Shown piece by piece: positions 53,022-63,939 of a stretch of DNA of 64,000 nt. The stretch comes from Schlegelella_A sp965246805 (lineage in GTDB: Bacteria; Pseudomonadota; Gammaproteobacteria; Burkholderiales; Burkholderiaceae_C): NCBI GenBank assembly GCA_965246805.1, contig CBDFFO010000003.1, forward strand, positions 124,001-188,000, in the 5' to 3' direction. Position numbers and translations under genes: made by a program. Position 1 is the stretch's first letter. Every line of letters begins with the position of its first letter. The notes under the pieces are model-generated. The model had not been told where the DNA came from. It did no database searches and saw nothing but the letters and a program-made list of their open reading frames with translations.

Positions 53022-54305
53022 ATGAGCGTTCTCGCGCTGGGCCTCAACCACACGACCGCGTCGCTCGATTTGCGCGGTCGCGTCACGTTCGCGCCCGAGC
53101 GCCTGGCCGCCTCGCTGCAATCGTTGCACGGGCGTCTGCAGCGAGTCGACGAGGTCGCGATCGTGTCGACCTGCAACCGCACCGAGCTCTACCTCGGCGC
53201 CGACGCCGCCCTCGTGCACCCGGCTTTCGAGTGGCTGGCGAGCGAAGCCGGTGTCGGTGCCGACACCTTGCGCTCCCATGCTTATGTGCTTGAAGGCAGC
53301 GACGCGGTGCGCCACTCGTTTCGCGTCGCGAGCGGGCTCGATTCGATGGTGCTCGGCGAACCGCAGATCCTCGGCCAGATGAAACAGGCGGTGCGCGAGG
53401 CCGACCTGGCCGGCACGCTCGGCGGCGATCTCGACCAGATGTTCCAGCGCACCTTCGCGATCGCCAAGGAGGTTCGCAGTTCGACTGAGATTGGCGCCCA
53501 TTCGATCAGCATGGCCGCCGCTGCCACGCGGCTCGCCGCGCAACTCTTCGAAGACCTGCGCTCGACGCGCGTGCTGTTCGTCGGTGCGGGCGAGATGATC
53601 GAGCTCGCCGCCACCCATTTCGCCGCGCGCCATCCGAAGGCGATGGTGGTGGCGAACCGCACCGTCGAGCGCGGCGACGAGCTCGCGAAGAAGGTCGGTG
53701 CCGAAGCGATCCGGCTGGCCGATCTGCCGGGTCGACTGGCCGAATTCGACATCGTCGTCTCGTGCACCGCGAGCGCGTTGCCGATCATTGGGCTCGGCGC
53801 GGTGGAGCGGGCGCTGAAGGCGCGCCGCCGCAGGCCGATGTTCATGCTGGACCTCGCGGTGCCGCGCGACATCGAACCCGAGGTGTCGCGGCTCGACGAT
53901 GTCTACCTTTACACCGTCGACGATCTGTCGACGCTCGTGCAAGCCGCAGGCGAAAAGCGCGAAGCCGCGGTGGCGCAGGCCGAAGCCATCATCGAAGTGG
54001 GCGTGCAAAACTTCGTGCAGTGGCTGGCGCGTCGCCAGACGACGCCTCTCATCCAGGCGCTGCATGCGCAAACCGATGACTGGCGCGCGATCGAGATCGC
54101 GCGGGCACGCAAGGCGCTCGCGAGCGGCGAGACCATCGAGAGTGTGCTCGAGGCGATGTCGCGAGGGCTCACACAGAAAATGCTGCACGGCATGCTCACC
54201 GAGTTGCGCAGCGCCGATGCGGATGGTCGCGAGCGGCTCACCGAAACGTTGTCCCGGCTCTTCCTGCGCTCGGGGCCGCGGCGAAACCCGGACGACCGGC
54301 GGTAG
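53022..54305 (+). CDS. hemA: Glutamyl-tRNA reductase
   Basis: A 427-residue enzyme reducing glutamyl-tRNA to glutamate-1-semialdehyde, first step of C5 heme synthesis. The nucleophile is C51 in STCNRTELY; GEPQILGQMK and the nucleotide site VGAGEM follow, then a C-terminal dimerisation helix. ATG 53022 is fixed by the family start MSVLALGLNH. GGAGG lies directly against the ATG, too close to work as a Shine-Dalgarno. prfA starts 88 nt downstream; hemA-prfA-prmC is a conserved order. Confidence 0.97.
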   Translation: MSVLALGLNHTTASLDLRGRVTFAPERLAASLQSLHGRLQRVDEVAIVSTCNRTELYLGADAALVHPAFEWLASEAGVGADTLRSHAYVLEGSDAVRHSFRVASGLDSMVLGEPQILGQMKQAVREADLAGTLGGDLDQMFQRTFAIAKEVRSSTEIGAHSISMAAAATRLAAQLFEDLRSTRVLFVGAGEMIELAATHFAARHPKAMVVANRTVERGDELAKKVGAEAIRLADLPGRLAEFDIVVSCTASALPIIGLGAVERALKARRRRPMFMLDLAVPRDIEPEVSRLDDVYLYTVDDLSTLVQAAGEKREAAVAQAEAIIEVGVQNFVQWLARRQTTPLIQALHAQTDDWRAIEIARARKALASGETIESVLEAMSRGLTQKMLHGMLTELRSADADGRERLTETLSRLFLRSGPRRNPDDRR

Positions 54306-54338
54306 CGGCGCTCGCCGGATGCGTTGGCGGCTCCTGCC

Positions 54339-54360
54339 GCATCGCATTGCATCGCATCGC
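54339..54360. repeat. GCATC tandem repeat between hemA and prfA
   Basis: Four consecutive 5-bp units, GCATC, GCATT, GCATC, GCATC, followed by GC. It lies in the 88-nt hemA-prfA spacer, so copy changes would alter leader length only. Confidence 0.6.
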
Positions 54361-54393
54361 TCGCACACGCCGACCCTCGTTCGCAGGATTTTC

Positions 54394-55491
54394 ATGAAGC
54401 CCAGCCTCCGTCAGCAATTCGATCGCCTGAGCCTTCGCCTGAACGAACTCGACGCCACGTTGTCGGACGGCGCCGTGGCCGCCGACATGAAGCGGTTCCG
54501 TGAGCTCACGCGCGAACACGCGGAGGTGTCGACGCTGGTCGAGCGCTACCAGCGGTTCGGTCGCCGCGAGCGCGACCTCGCAGCCGCCAGATCGATGCTC
54601 GGTGAGAGCGACGCCGAGCCCGAGATGGCCGCGCTGGCGAAGGAAGAGATCGCCGAGGCGCAGACCGATATCGATCGCTTGATGTCGGAGCTGCAGCGCG
54701 CGCTGTTGCCGACCGACCCCGACGACTCGCGCAACGCCTTCGTCGAGGTCCGCGCCGGCACGGGTGGCGACGAGTCCGCGCTCTTTGCCGCCGACGTCGC
54801 GCGCATGTACCTCCGCTATGCGGAGCGCAAGGGCTGGCGCACCGAAGTGATTTCGGCAAGCGCCAGCGATCTGGGCGGCTATCGCGAGATCGTCTTCAAG
54901 GTGGAGGGCGACGCGGTCTTCGCCGCGTTGAAGTTCGAATCGGGCGGCCACCGCGTGCAGCGCGTGCCGGTCACGGAGACGCAGGGCCGCATCCACACGA
55001 GCGCCTGCACGGTGGCGGTGTTGGCCGAGCCCGATGCGGCCGAAGAGATCCAGCTCGACCCGTCGGAGTTGCGCATCGACACCTTCCGCGCCAGCGGCGC
55101 GGGCGGCCAGCACGTCAACAAGACCGACAGCGCGATCCGCATCACCCATCTGCCGACCGGCCTGGTCGCGGAGTGTCAGGACGATCGCTCGCAACACCGC
55201 AACAAGGCGAAGGCGATGGCCGTGCTGGTCGCGCGCTTGCGCGACAAGGACCGCAGCGAGCGCGCCGCGAAGGAAGCAGCCACGCGCAAGGGTTTGATCG
55301 GCACCGGCGATCGCAGCGACCGCATCCGCACGTACAACTTCGCGCAGGGTCGCGTCACCGATCACCGGATCGGGCTCACGCTCTACCGCTTGCAGGCGAT
55401 CCTCGATGGCGACCTCGACGAGATCGTCGAGGCGTTGAAGGCGTTCCAGGCCGGCGAGCAACTGGCGGCGCTCGAAGCCGGTGCGCCGTGA
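54394..55491 (+). CDS. prfA: Peptide chain release factor 1
   Basis: A 365-residue factor terminating at UAA and UAG. The stop-codon recognition tripeptide is PVT at residues 192-194 and the catalytic GGQ is at 237-239, whose Gln is methylated by PrmC encoded next door. ATG 54394 has AGGA 7 nt upstream. prmC starts inside the prfA stop (GTGA). Confidence 0.98.
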   Translation: MKPSLRQQFDRLSLRLNELDATLSDGAVAADMKRFRELTREHAEVSTLVERYQRFGRRERDLAAARSMLGESDAEPEMAALAKEEIAEAQTDIDRLMSELQRALLPTDPDDSRNAFVEVRAGTGGDESALFAADVARMYLRYAERKGWRTEVISASASDLGGYREIVFKVEGDAVFAALKFESGGHRVQRVPVTETQGRIHTSACTVAVLAEPDAAEEIQLDPSELRIDTFRASGAGGQHVNKTDSAIRITHLPTGLVAECQDDRSQHRNKAKAMAVLVARLRDKDRSERAAKEAATRKGLIGTGDRSDRIRTYNFAQGRVTDHRIGLTLYRLQAILDGDLDEIVEALKAFQAGEQLAALEAGAP

Positions 55492-56327
55492 CCAACCGCA
55501 GCATCGGCGCGCGGCTCGCGACGGCGGCCGATCGGGGCCTCACGCGGTTCGATGCGCAGTGCCTGATGTCGCACGTGCTCGAGCGGTCCCGTGCGTGGCT
55601 GCTGGCGCACGATGAGACGGCCGTCGATGACGAGCAGCGTGCGCGATTCGAAGACCTGGTCGCGCGCCGACTCGACGACGAACCGCTGGCATACCTGCTC
55701 GGCGACGAGTCGTTCTACGGCCTGTCGTTCGACGTGACGCCCGCCGTGCTGGTGCCGCGGACGGACACCGAGACGATCGTCGACTGGGCGCTCGAATGCA
55801 TCGCGGCCGCTCTCAGCCGCCAGGCGGGGAAGGTCGCCGTTGTCGATCTGGGCACCGGCAGTGGCGCGATCGCGGTCACCGTGTCAGCGCGTTGTCGCGA
55901 AGCCGCAGTGACCGCCACCGACATCAGCGAAGACGCCCTTGCCGTGGCACGCCGAAATGCATCACGACACGGTGCCGACGTCGCATGGCGACGCGGCTCC
56001 TGGTGGGCGCCGCTGACGGGGCGGCGCTTCGATCTGGCGCTCAGCAACCCGCCGTACATCGCGATCGGCGACGCGCATCTGCCGTCCCTTCGCCATGAAC
56101 CGGCCCTGGCACTGGTCTCGGGCAACGACGGGTTGGACGCGTTGCGCGAGATCATCGGCGCCGCGCCCGATCATTTGCGACGCGCCGCCCCGCTGCTCGT
56201 GGAGCACGGCTTCGGGCAAGGCACCGCGGTGCGTTCGCTGTTCCTCGCCGCCGGTTTCGTCGACGTGCGAACGCGCCGCGATGGGCAAGACCACGAGCGG
56301 TGCACCGGCGGTCGACGGGGCGGCTGA
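55488..56327 (+). CDS. prmC: Release factor glutamine methyltransferase
   Basis: A 279-residue SAM-dependent enzyme methylating the GGQ glutamine of release factors. N-terminal helical substrate domain, SAM motif VVDLGTGSGAIAV (about 118-130) and the catalytic NPPY at 187-190. GTG 55488 overlaps the prfA stop by 4 nt, ensuring coupled expression with its substrate. The last residues (RRGG) are typical variation. Confidence 0.96.
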   Translation: MTNRSIGARLATAADRGLTRFDAQCLMSHVLERSRAWLLAHDETAVDDEQRARFEDLVARRLDDEPLAYLLGDESFYGLSFDVTPAVLVPRTDTETIVDWALECIAAALSRQAGKVAVVDLGTGSGAIAVTVSARCREAAVTATDISEDALAVARRNASRHGADVAWRRGSWWAPLTGRRFDLALSNPPYIAIGDAHLPSLRHEPALALVSGNDGLDALREIIGAAPDHLRRAAPLLVEHGFGQGTAVRSLFLAAGFVDVRTRRDGQDHERCTGGRRGG

Positions 56328-56550
56328 AAGACGATCGATCAACGCGCGCGTGCCCCGCTCACCCGGTCGCGCGACAGGCACCTGGCGGAGCGTGGCGTAA
56401 GACGCACGAACGGCGTCGTCGTGCCGTCGGCGGCAACATTTGGAATCGTGCACTGCCACGCGGCGGCGTACGATGATCTCGAACCGGGCGTGCCGCGTCG
56501 TCGATGCGAATCGTGCGGATCGATCCAGCCACTCGTTGCCGGAGGTTGCC

Positions 56551-57180
56551 GTGATTCACAAGTCCACGATCTGCCTGGCGATGCTGTGCGCCTGGCCTGC
56601 CATGTCGGCGTGGGCCCTGGGTGACGCGACCACGGCCGCGGCAGAGGCGCCGTGGGCGCGCTGGCAGGGTAGGGTTTCGTTCGGGAGCGCCGGCGCGGGT
56701 TTGCGACTCGACACCGGCAAGGCCAAGGCCGAACTCGCCTCCACACGCGTCACGTCGTTCACCGCGATGGGTGACTATTACTTCACCGGCTCGCTGGCCG
56801 GCGCGAAGAGCGGCGGCGGCTTTCGCGCCACCAGCGGCCTCGTGATCGGCTCGCGCGCGCAGGTCTTCAACGGCCTGGTACCGTCGTCGTCGGGCGGCGT
56901 CTTCAATGTCGATCGACGGGTGTTCGGTCAAGCTTCTCAACTGGGCATCGCGCCCGACGCGACTGGCGACAGCGCATCGCTCTCTTACATCGGCATCGGT
57001 TACACCGGGCTTTCGGCGCGGCGCGGCTGGATCTTCAATGCCGACCTCGGACTGGTCTCTCTGAACGCCGGCAATGGCGTGAAACTCGGGCGGGTCTTCA
57101 GTGGTTCGGCACCGAGCGACGGCGTGCGCGACACCCGTGTCTCGCCGGTGGTTCAGCTCGGCGCATCGTATTCGTTTTGA
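56551..57180 (+). CDS. Putative outer-membrane beta-barrel protein
   Basis: A 209-residue protein. Signal peptide at about residues 1-24 (ICLAMLCAWPAMSAWA), then alternating short amphipathic strands with many Gly/Ser and a C-terminal Phe in the pattern of outer-membrane barrels (QLGASYSF). GTG 56551 is chosen because GGAGG lies 5 nt before it. I do not recognise the family. It separates prmC from grxD; the 223-bp gap before it has no clear gene. Confidence 0.75.
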   Translation: MIHKSTICLAMLCAWPAMSAWALGDATTAAAEAPWARWQGRVSFGSAGAGLRLDTGKAKAELASTRVTSFTAMGDYYFTGSLAGAKSGGGFRATSGLVIGSRAQVFNGLVPSSSGGVFNVDRRVFGQASQLGIAPDATGDSASLSYIGIGYTGLSARRGWIFNADLGLVSLNAGNGVKLGRVFSGSAPSDGVRDTRVSPVVQLGASYSF

Positions 57181-57304
57181 TTCCTGCAGCCGTTCTTCGC
57201 ACAGGTGAAGTCCCGCGGTCACGGCCGGGCATGGTCGGAAGGGCGCGGCGCCTGCCGTGCTTTCCCGTATAACGTGGTTTTTCGCATCGACATTCGGAAC
57301 ACCC

Positions 57305-57622
57305 ATGAGCGACGTTCAACAACGCATCGACGACCTCGTCAAATCGAACCGCGTGGTCCTGTTCATGAAGGGAAACGCGCAATTTCCGATGTGCGGATTC
57401 TCGGGCCGGGCGATCCAGATCCTCAAGTCGTGCGGCGTGTCGGATCTGAAAACCGTGAACGTGCTCGACGACGACGAGGTGCGCCAAGGCATCAAGGGCT
57501 ATAGCAACTGGCCGACGATTCCGCAGCTCTATGTCAACGGAGAGTTCGTCGGTGGCTCGGACATCATGACGGAGATGTACCAGGCCGGCGAGTTGCAGCA
57601 GACACTGGGCGCCCAGGTCTGA
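57305..57622 (+). CDS. grxD: Monothiol glutaredoxin, Grx4 family
   Basis: A 105-residue protein that binds and passes on [2Fe-2S] clusters. The single active cysteine C30 is in CGFSG; KGNAQFPMCGFS and WPTIPQLYVNGEFVGGSDI are family features. A TATAAC at 57268-57273 might be its -10. Placed downstream of prfA-prmC, as is usual in Betaproteobacteria, though a barrel gene intervenes. Confidence 0.96.
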   Translation: MSDVQQRIDDLVKSNRVVLFMKGNAQFPMCGFSGRAIQILKSCGVSDLKTVNVLDDDEVRQGIKGYSNWPTIPQLYVNGEFVGGSDIMTEMYQAGELQQTLGAQV

Positions 57623-57698
57623 GGATTGCATCGACGCCGGCGCTCGTCCGACCGCGTGATTTCGACGTAGATCGCCGGCGACCACCGGTACGGGGCCG

Positions 57699-58348
57699 TC
57701 ACGCGACGCTCCTCGTCCACTCCCGCTGCGCGCCAAACACCGCGTTCGGGTATTCGGGCCGGCCCCGGCTGCCGTTGTAACGGCCAAGCGTCATGTACAT
57801 GTCGCCATGCTCGAGGTCGAGGTAGTGGCGCAGGATGACGCAACCGAAGCGAAGGTTGGTCTGCATGTGGAAGAGACGTGTCACGTCGCCGTCGCCAATC
57901 AACCGCGCCCAGAAGGGCATCACCTGCATGTAGCCGCGCGCGCCGACCGAACTGATCGCGTATTTGCGGAACGCGCTTTCCACCTGCACGAGGCCGAGCA
58001 GTAACGAAGGGTCGAGCCCGGCGCGTTTGCTCTCGTACCAAAGCGTCTGAAGGAACTCGACGCGCACCGCGTTGTCGGCCGTGCGTTTGCGCAGCCGTTC
58101 GCTCATGGCGCCGAGCCAGCGCAGGTAGACGAGGCGTTCTTCAATGGTCGTGAACACCGGCTTCGGCGGCGCGCGATTGGCGATCGCAGCCGAGAGCGCG
58201 GAACGAATCGAATCCACGAGCGGTTCTTCGATCTGTGCCCCGGCATGAGCCGCCCCGGCTCGCATCAGCGAGGCGGCCGAGGCCCACGTCGCGAGCGTCG
58301 AGACCGCGAAGCGGCGACGTGCTCTCCCCGTTTGGGAGAGGATCGGCT

Positions 58349-58352
<4 letters not shown>
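57699..58352 (-). CDS. Periplasmic lytic transglycosylase (SLT domain)
   Basis: A 217-residue murein-cleaving enzyme. Signal peptide includes RARRRFAVSTLATWA, a possible twin-arginine signal, and ends AHA at about residue 37. The SLT core has LVQVESAFRKYAISSVGARGYMQ with the catalytic Glu in VESAF, and a later MTLGRYNGSRG. Its ATG overlaps the proS stop by 4 nt. This proS-transglycosylase pairing is common in Betaproteobacteria. Confidence 0.9.
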
Positions 58353-60094
<1,742 letters not shown>

Positions 60095-60172
60095 CGGCGC
60101 GCGTGAATGAGAGTGGCGCTACCCGCACGCAAGCCTCAAGCGCTCGCCGCGAGGCGCGCGAGAAATCCGATC

Positions 60173-60201
60173 TTGGATTTCGGCAGGGCCAGTGCAATAA
60201 T
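60173..60201 (+). promoter_or_regulatory. Candidate promoter for rppH
   Basis: TTGGAT (60173-60178) and AATAAT (60196-60201) with 17-nt spacing; start near 60208, about 20 nt before the ATG. Prediction by eye. Confidence 0.45.
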
Positions 60202-60228
60202 CGTTCAACGTAAGAATTGAGGTTGATT

Positions 60229-60873
60229 ATGCTCGACCGTGAAGGGTTCAGACCCAACGTCGGCATCGTCCTGCTGAACCAGCGAAACCAGGTGTTCTGG
60301 GGCAAACGGATTCGCACCCATTCCTGGCAGTTCCCGCAAGGGGGCATCAATCACGGCGAAACGCCGGAGCAGGCGATGTTCCGAGAGCTCCACGAAGAGG
60401 TGGGGCTGACGCCGGAGCTTGTGCGCATCGTAGCACGCACGCGCGACTGGCTGCGCTATGAAGTGCCGACGCATTTCATTCGGCGAGACGCGCGCGGACA
60501 CTACCGTGGCCAAAAGCAGATCTGGTTTCTGCTGCAGCTGATGGGGCGTGATTGCGACATGAATCTGCGCGCCACCGACCACCCCGAGTTCGATGCGTGG
60601 CGCTGGAACGAGTACTGGATCCCGCTCGACGTGGTGATCGAGTTCAAGCGCGATGTCTATCAGATGGCCTTGACCGAGCTCGCCCGCTTTCTGCCGCGTG
60701 GGGCACAGCACAACCGCTACCTGCGTTCCGGCATGCGACCGCATTACCGGGACGACGCCAACGACCGCCAAGGGCGCCGCCTCGACACGCAGCCAGTTCC
60801 GCTCGATGCGGCACCGAACGCCCCCGCGGGCGACATCGGCTCGTTGCCGCCGCAGACCGATGCCCTGAATTGA
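60229..60873 (+). CDS. rppH: RNA pyrophosphohydrolase
   Basis: A 214-residue Nudix enzyme that removes pyrophosphate from the 5' end of mRNA and so triggers decay. Family start MLDREGFRPNVGIVLLN; Nudix box GGINHGETPEQAMFRELHEE. ATG 60229 has GAGG 6 nt upstream; an in-frame TTG at 60217 is unlikely. The C-terminal 45 residues are extended and disordered compared with E. coli (176 residues). Confidence 0.95.
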   Translation: MLDREGFRPNVGIVLLNQRNQVFWGKRIRTHSWQFPQGGINHGETPEQAMFRELHEEVGLTPELVRIVARTRDWLRYEVPTHFIRRDARGHYRGQKQIWFLLQLMGRDCDMNLRATDHPEFDAWRWNEYWIPLDVVIEFKRDVYQMALTELARFLPRGAQHNRYLRSGMRPHYRDDANDRQGRRLDTQPVPLDAAPNAPAGDIGSLPPQTDALN

Positions 60874-60911
60874 TCGGGTCGAGGCACTGCGCGCGCGGTG
60901 GCCGCATCGCC

Positions 60912-62030
60912 TCAGACGAGCACGAAATTGTCGCGGTGGATCATCTCGGGTTCGCCGGTGAAGCCCAGCAAGCGTTCGAACTCTGCTGACGGCCGGCGCG
61001 AGATCAGGCGGGCTTCGACACTGCTGTAGTTGCTGAGTCCGCGACCGATCTCGGCACCGCTCTCGCGCAGCACGGCGATCACGTCGCCGCGGCGAAAATC
61101 GCCTTGCACTCGCAGCACGCCGATCGGCAGCAGGCTCTTGCCGGCCTGCTGGACCTTCGCCGCCGCGCCGTCGTCGACCACGACCGCACCGCGCAATTGC
61201 AGATGGTCGCTCATCCATTGCTTGCGAGCCGCGACCTTCGGCGTCGCGGCGACGAGCGCGGTGCCTATCGATTCACCGCGCGCGAGTCGCAACAGCACGT
61301 CGTGCTCGCGACCCGACGCGATCACCGTGCTCGCGCCGCTGCGCGCTGCGCGCTTGGCCGCCAGTACCTTGGTCAGCATGCCGCCACGGCCGATGGCCGA
61401 GCCAGCGCCGCCAGCGCACCGTTCGAGTTCGGCCGCGCCCGCGGTCGCGTGGGCGATGAGGGTCGCGGTGGTGTCCTGTCGCGGGTCGGCCGAAAAGAGG
61501 CCTTGCTGATCGGTGAGGATCACCAGTGCATCGGCGTCGAGCAGGTTGGTGACGAGGGCCGCCAGGGTGTCGTTGTCACCGAACTTGATCTCGTCGTTGA
61601 CGACAGTGTCGTTCTCGTTGATGACCGGCACCACCCGCAATCCGAGCAACGTGACGAGCGTCGAACGCGCGTTCAGGTAGCGCTCGCGGTCAGCGAGGTC
61701 GGCATGCGTGAGCAACACCTGCGCACTGCCGATGCCGTGCGCGCGCAACGCCGTTTCGTAGATCTGCGCCAGGCCCATCTGACCGACCGCGGCCGCGGCC
61801 TGCAACTCGTGCACCGCCCTCGGCCGCTGCGACCAGCCGAGTCGCTTCATGCCTTCGGCGATCGCGCCGCTCGACACCATCACGAGTTCACGTCCCTCTG
61901 CGACGAGCGCTGCCATCTGCCGGCACCAATGCCCGATCGCGGCCGCGTCGAGGCCGCGGCCCTCGTTGGTGACCAGGCTCGAGCCGACCTTGACGACGAT
62001 GCGCCGCGCCTGCAGCAGCGCCGCGTTCAC
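60912..62030 (-). CDS. proB: Glutamate 5-kinase
   Basis: A 372-residue enzyme for the first step of proline synthesis. The kinase domain begins RRIVVKVGSSLVTNE and includes SSGAIAEG and NENDTV; GGMLTKVLAA follows, and a C-terminal PUA domain starts near residue 280. GTG 62030 has AAGGA 7 nt upstream. It is 82 nt downstream of obgE, the usual arrangement, and converges on rppH with 38 bp between. Confidence 0.96.
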   Translation of the reverse strand: MNAALLQARRIVVKVGSSLVTNEGRGLDAAAIGHWCRQMAALVAEGRELVMVSSGAIAEGMKRLGWSQRPRAVHELQAAAAVGQMGLAQIYETALRAHGIGSAQVLLTHADLADRERYLNARSTLVTLLGLRVVPVINENDTVVNDEIKFGDNDTLAALVTNLLDADALVILTDQQGLFSADPRQDTTATLIAHATAGAAELERCAGGAGSAIGRGGMLTKVLAAKRAARSGASTVIASGREHDVLLRLARGESIGTALVAATPKVAARKQWMSDHLQLRGAVVVDDGAAAKVQQAGKSLLPIGVLRVQGDFRRGDVIAVLRESGAEIGRGLSNYSSVEARLISRRPSAEFERLLGFTGEPEMIHRDNFVLV

Positions 62031-62112
62031 TGATATTCCTTCGCGCCGCGCTGGGCGGCAGCGCCGGAGGGTCCGGAGGCTCCTCTTCGTGGCTCGCGAC
62101 GGCCGGGCAGGG

Positions 62113-63186
62113 TCATGCCGACGAGGCGGCACTCGCCGCATCGAAGCGCGGATCGATCACCGGCGGCTCGACGTTCTTCATGCCTGCCACGTGGTCGTAG
62201 ATCGCCCGTGTCAGCGTCTCGCAACCTTCGCGCGTCAACGCCGAGATCTGGAACAACGGACCCTTCCACTTCAGTCGCTTGACGAAGTCCTTCACCCGCT
62301 TGTCGCGATCTTCGGCCGGCAGCATGTCGATCTTGTTGAGCACCAGCCAGCGCGGCTTCTCGAACAGCTCGCGGTCGTACTTCTCGAGCTCCTTAGCAAT
62401 GCTGCGAGCCTGTTGAACCGGATCGAACTCGCCATCGAAGGGCGCGAAATCGACCAGGTGCAGCAACAGGTGCGTGCGCTGCAGATGGCGCAGGAACAGG
62501 TGGCCGAGGCCGGCGCCTTCGGCCGCGCCTTCGATGAGCCCCGGCAAGTCGGCGACCACGAAACTCTGTTCAGGACCGACGCGAACGACGCCGAGGTTCG
62601 GGTGGAGGGTCGTGAAAGGGTAATCGGCGATCTTCGGGCGCGCGTTCGAGACCGCCGTGATGAACGTCGACTTGCCGGCGTTGGGCATGCCAAGCAAGCC
62701 CACGTCGGCCAACACACGCAATTCGAGCTTGAGCTTGCGCGACTCGCCCGGCCAGCCCGGTGTCTTCTGCCGCGGCGCACGGTTCGTGCTGCTCTTGAAG
62801 TGAAGGTTGCCGAAGCCACCGTCACCGCCCTTCGCGATCAGCACCTGTGCGTCAGGCACGAGCAACTCGGCGAGCGTTTCACCGGTGTCGGCGTCGCAAA
62901 TGATAGTGCCCATCGGCATGCGCAGCACGACATCGTCGGCGGCCGCGCCATACTGGTCCGAGCCGCGGCCGTTCTCGCCGCGTCGCGCCTCGTGGCGTCT
63001 TGCGTAGCGGAAGTCGATCAGCGTGTTCAGGTTGCGGTCCCCGACCGCGAACACGCTTCCGCCGCGGCCACCGTCGCCCCCGTTCGGTCCGCCGAACGGA
63101 ATGAACTTCTCGCGCCGAAAGCTCATGCAGCCGTTGCCGCCTTCACCCGCGACGACGTCGATCGTCGCTTCGTCGACGAACTTCAT
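62113..63186 (-). CDS. obgE: Obg family GTPase
   Basis: A 357-residue ribosome-associated GTPase. The glycine-rich Obg domain (about residues 1-158, with GGPNGGDGG and GKGGDGGFGN-like repeats) precedes the G domain: GMPNAGKST, TTLHPNLG, DLPGLIEGA and NKIDML. Involved in 50S maturation and stress responses. Third gene after rplU and rpmA, with a hairpin between rpmA and it. Confidence 0.97.
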   Translation of the reverse strand: MKFVDEATIDVVAGEGGNGCMSFRREKFIPFGGPNGGDGGRGGSVFAVGDRNLNTLIDFRYARRHEARRGENGRGSDQYGAAADDVVLRMPMGTIICDADTGETLAELLVPDAQVLIAKGGDGGFGNLHFKSSTNRAPRQKTPGWPGESRKLKLELRVLADVGLLGMPNAGKSTFITAVSNARPKIADYPFTTLHPNLGVVRVGPEQSFVVADLPGLIEGAAEGAGLGHLFLRHLQRTHLLLHLVDFAPFDGEFDPVQQARSIAKELEKYDRELFEKPRWLVLNKIDMLPAEDRDKRVKDFVKRLKWKGPLFQISALTREGCETLTRAIYDHVAGMKNVEPPVIDPRFDAASAASSA

Positions 63187-63283
63187 GATCGGTGGGCGGG
63201 CCGGGCCGCCTGGGTTGCGCCATGCACTCGAGGTCTCCTGCTCCGGGTGTGCCGGCGATCGTAAGCCAGCCCCACAAATGCGA

Positions 63284-63303
63284 AACCCCGGCAGGCCGGG
63301 GTT
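63284..63303 (-). terminator. Hairpin between rpmA and obgE
   Basis: AACCCCGG and CCGGGGTT form an 8-bp stem with a 4-nt loop, followed on the minus strand by TTTCGC. It stands 22 nt after the rpmA stop and may partly end ribosomal transcripts before obgE. Confidence 0.6.
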
Positions 63304-63325
63304 GGTTGCGGGTCAAAAGCGCCGG

Positions 63326-63583
63326 TCAGGTCGACGTGACGAACACCGTTTGCCGGTTGCGCGGACCCTTGATCGCATAGCTCACTGCACCGTCGACGAG
63401 AGCGAACAACGTGTGGTCCTTGCCGATGCCGACGTTCGTACCCGCGTGGAAACGAGTGCCGCGCTGACGGACGATGATCGAACCGGCCGTCACGACCTGG
63501 CCGCCGAACACCTTCACGCCGAGCATCTTTGGCTGCGAATCGCGGCCGTTGCGTGTTGAGCCGCCGCCTTTTTTCTGTGCCAT
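63326..63583 (-). CDS. rpmA: 50S ribosomal protein L27
   Basis: An 85-residue protein near the peptidyl-transferase centre. Standard start MAQKKGGGSTRNGRDS and the VRQRGTRFHAG segment. No N-terminal cleavage extension of the Firmicutes type. 44 nt downstream of rplU. Confidence 0.98.
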   Translation of the reverse strand: MAQKKGGGSTRNGRDSQPKMLGVKVFGGQVVTAGSIIVRQRGTRFHAGTNVGIGKDHTLFALVDGAVSYAIKGPRNRQTVFVTST

Positions 63584-63627
63584 GACATATCTCCTGAACA
63601 GGGCTTCGCGGTCTGGAGCCGCGAGCG

Positions 63628-63939
63628 TTATGCGTTGACCGCGGTGATCTGCAGTTCGGTGAACGACTGACGATGACCCTGGCGCTTCTGGTAATGCTTG
63701 CGCCGGCGCATCTTGAAGATGCGAACCTTGTCGTGGCGGCCTTGCGAAAGCACAGTTGCGAGCACCGATGCGCCCGCGACCAGCGGGGCACCGAAGGACA
63801 ACTCGGCGCCGGCTCCGATGGCCAACACCTGGTCGAGGGTAACAACCGAGCCGACGTCGGCTGTGATGCGTTCCACCTTCAGTTTTTCTCCGGCCGCAAC
63901 CTTGTATTGCTTGCCGCCCGTCTTGATCACCGCGTACAT
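63628..63939 (-). CDS. rplU: 50S ribosomal protein L21
   Basis: A 103-residue ribosomal protein binding 23S rRNA. Start MYAVIKTGGKQYKV and the basic signature KVRIFKMRRRKHYQKRQGHRQ are diagnostic. First gene of the rplU-rpmA-obgE-proB run. The 61 nt upstream to the window end show no assignable promoter. Confidence 0.98.
   Translation of the reverse strand: MYAVIKTGGKQYKVAAGEKLKVERITADVGSVVTLDQVLAIGAGAELSFGAPLVAGASVLATVLSQGRHDKVRIFKMRRRKHYQKRQGHRQSFTELQITAVNA

Noticed and set aside
52380..54395. Minus-strand open frame of 671 codons opposite miaB/hemA
   Set aside because: Antisense to two certain genes, no motif, Arg/His/Glu-rich shadow composition.
57181..57304. Possible small RNA or gene before grxD
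   Set aside because: Only a -10-like TATAAC is visible; no terminator, no frame.
62027..62269. 80-codon minus frame between obgE and proB
   Set aside because: Overlaps the end of obgE in another frame, Arg-rich, no ribosome site.
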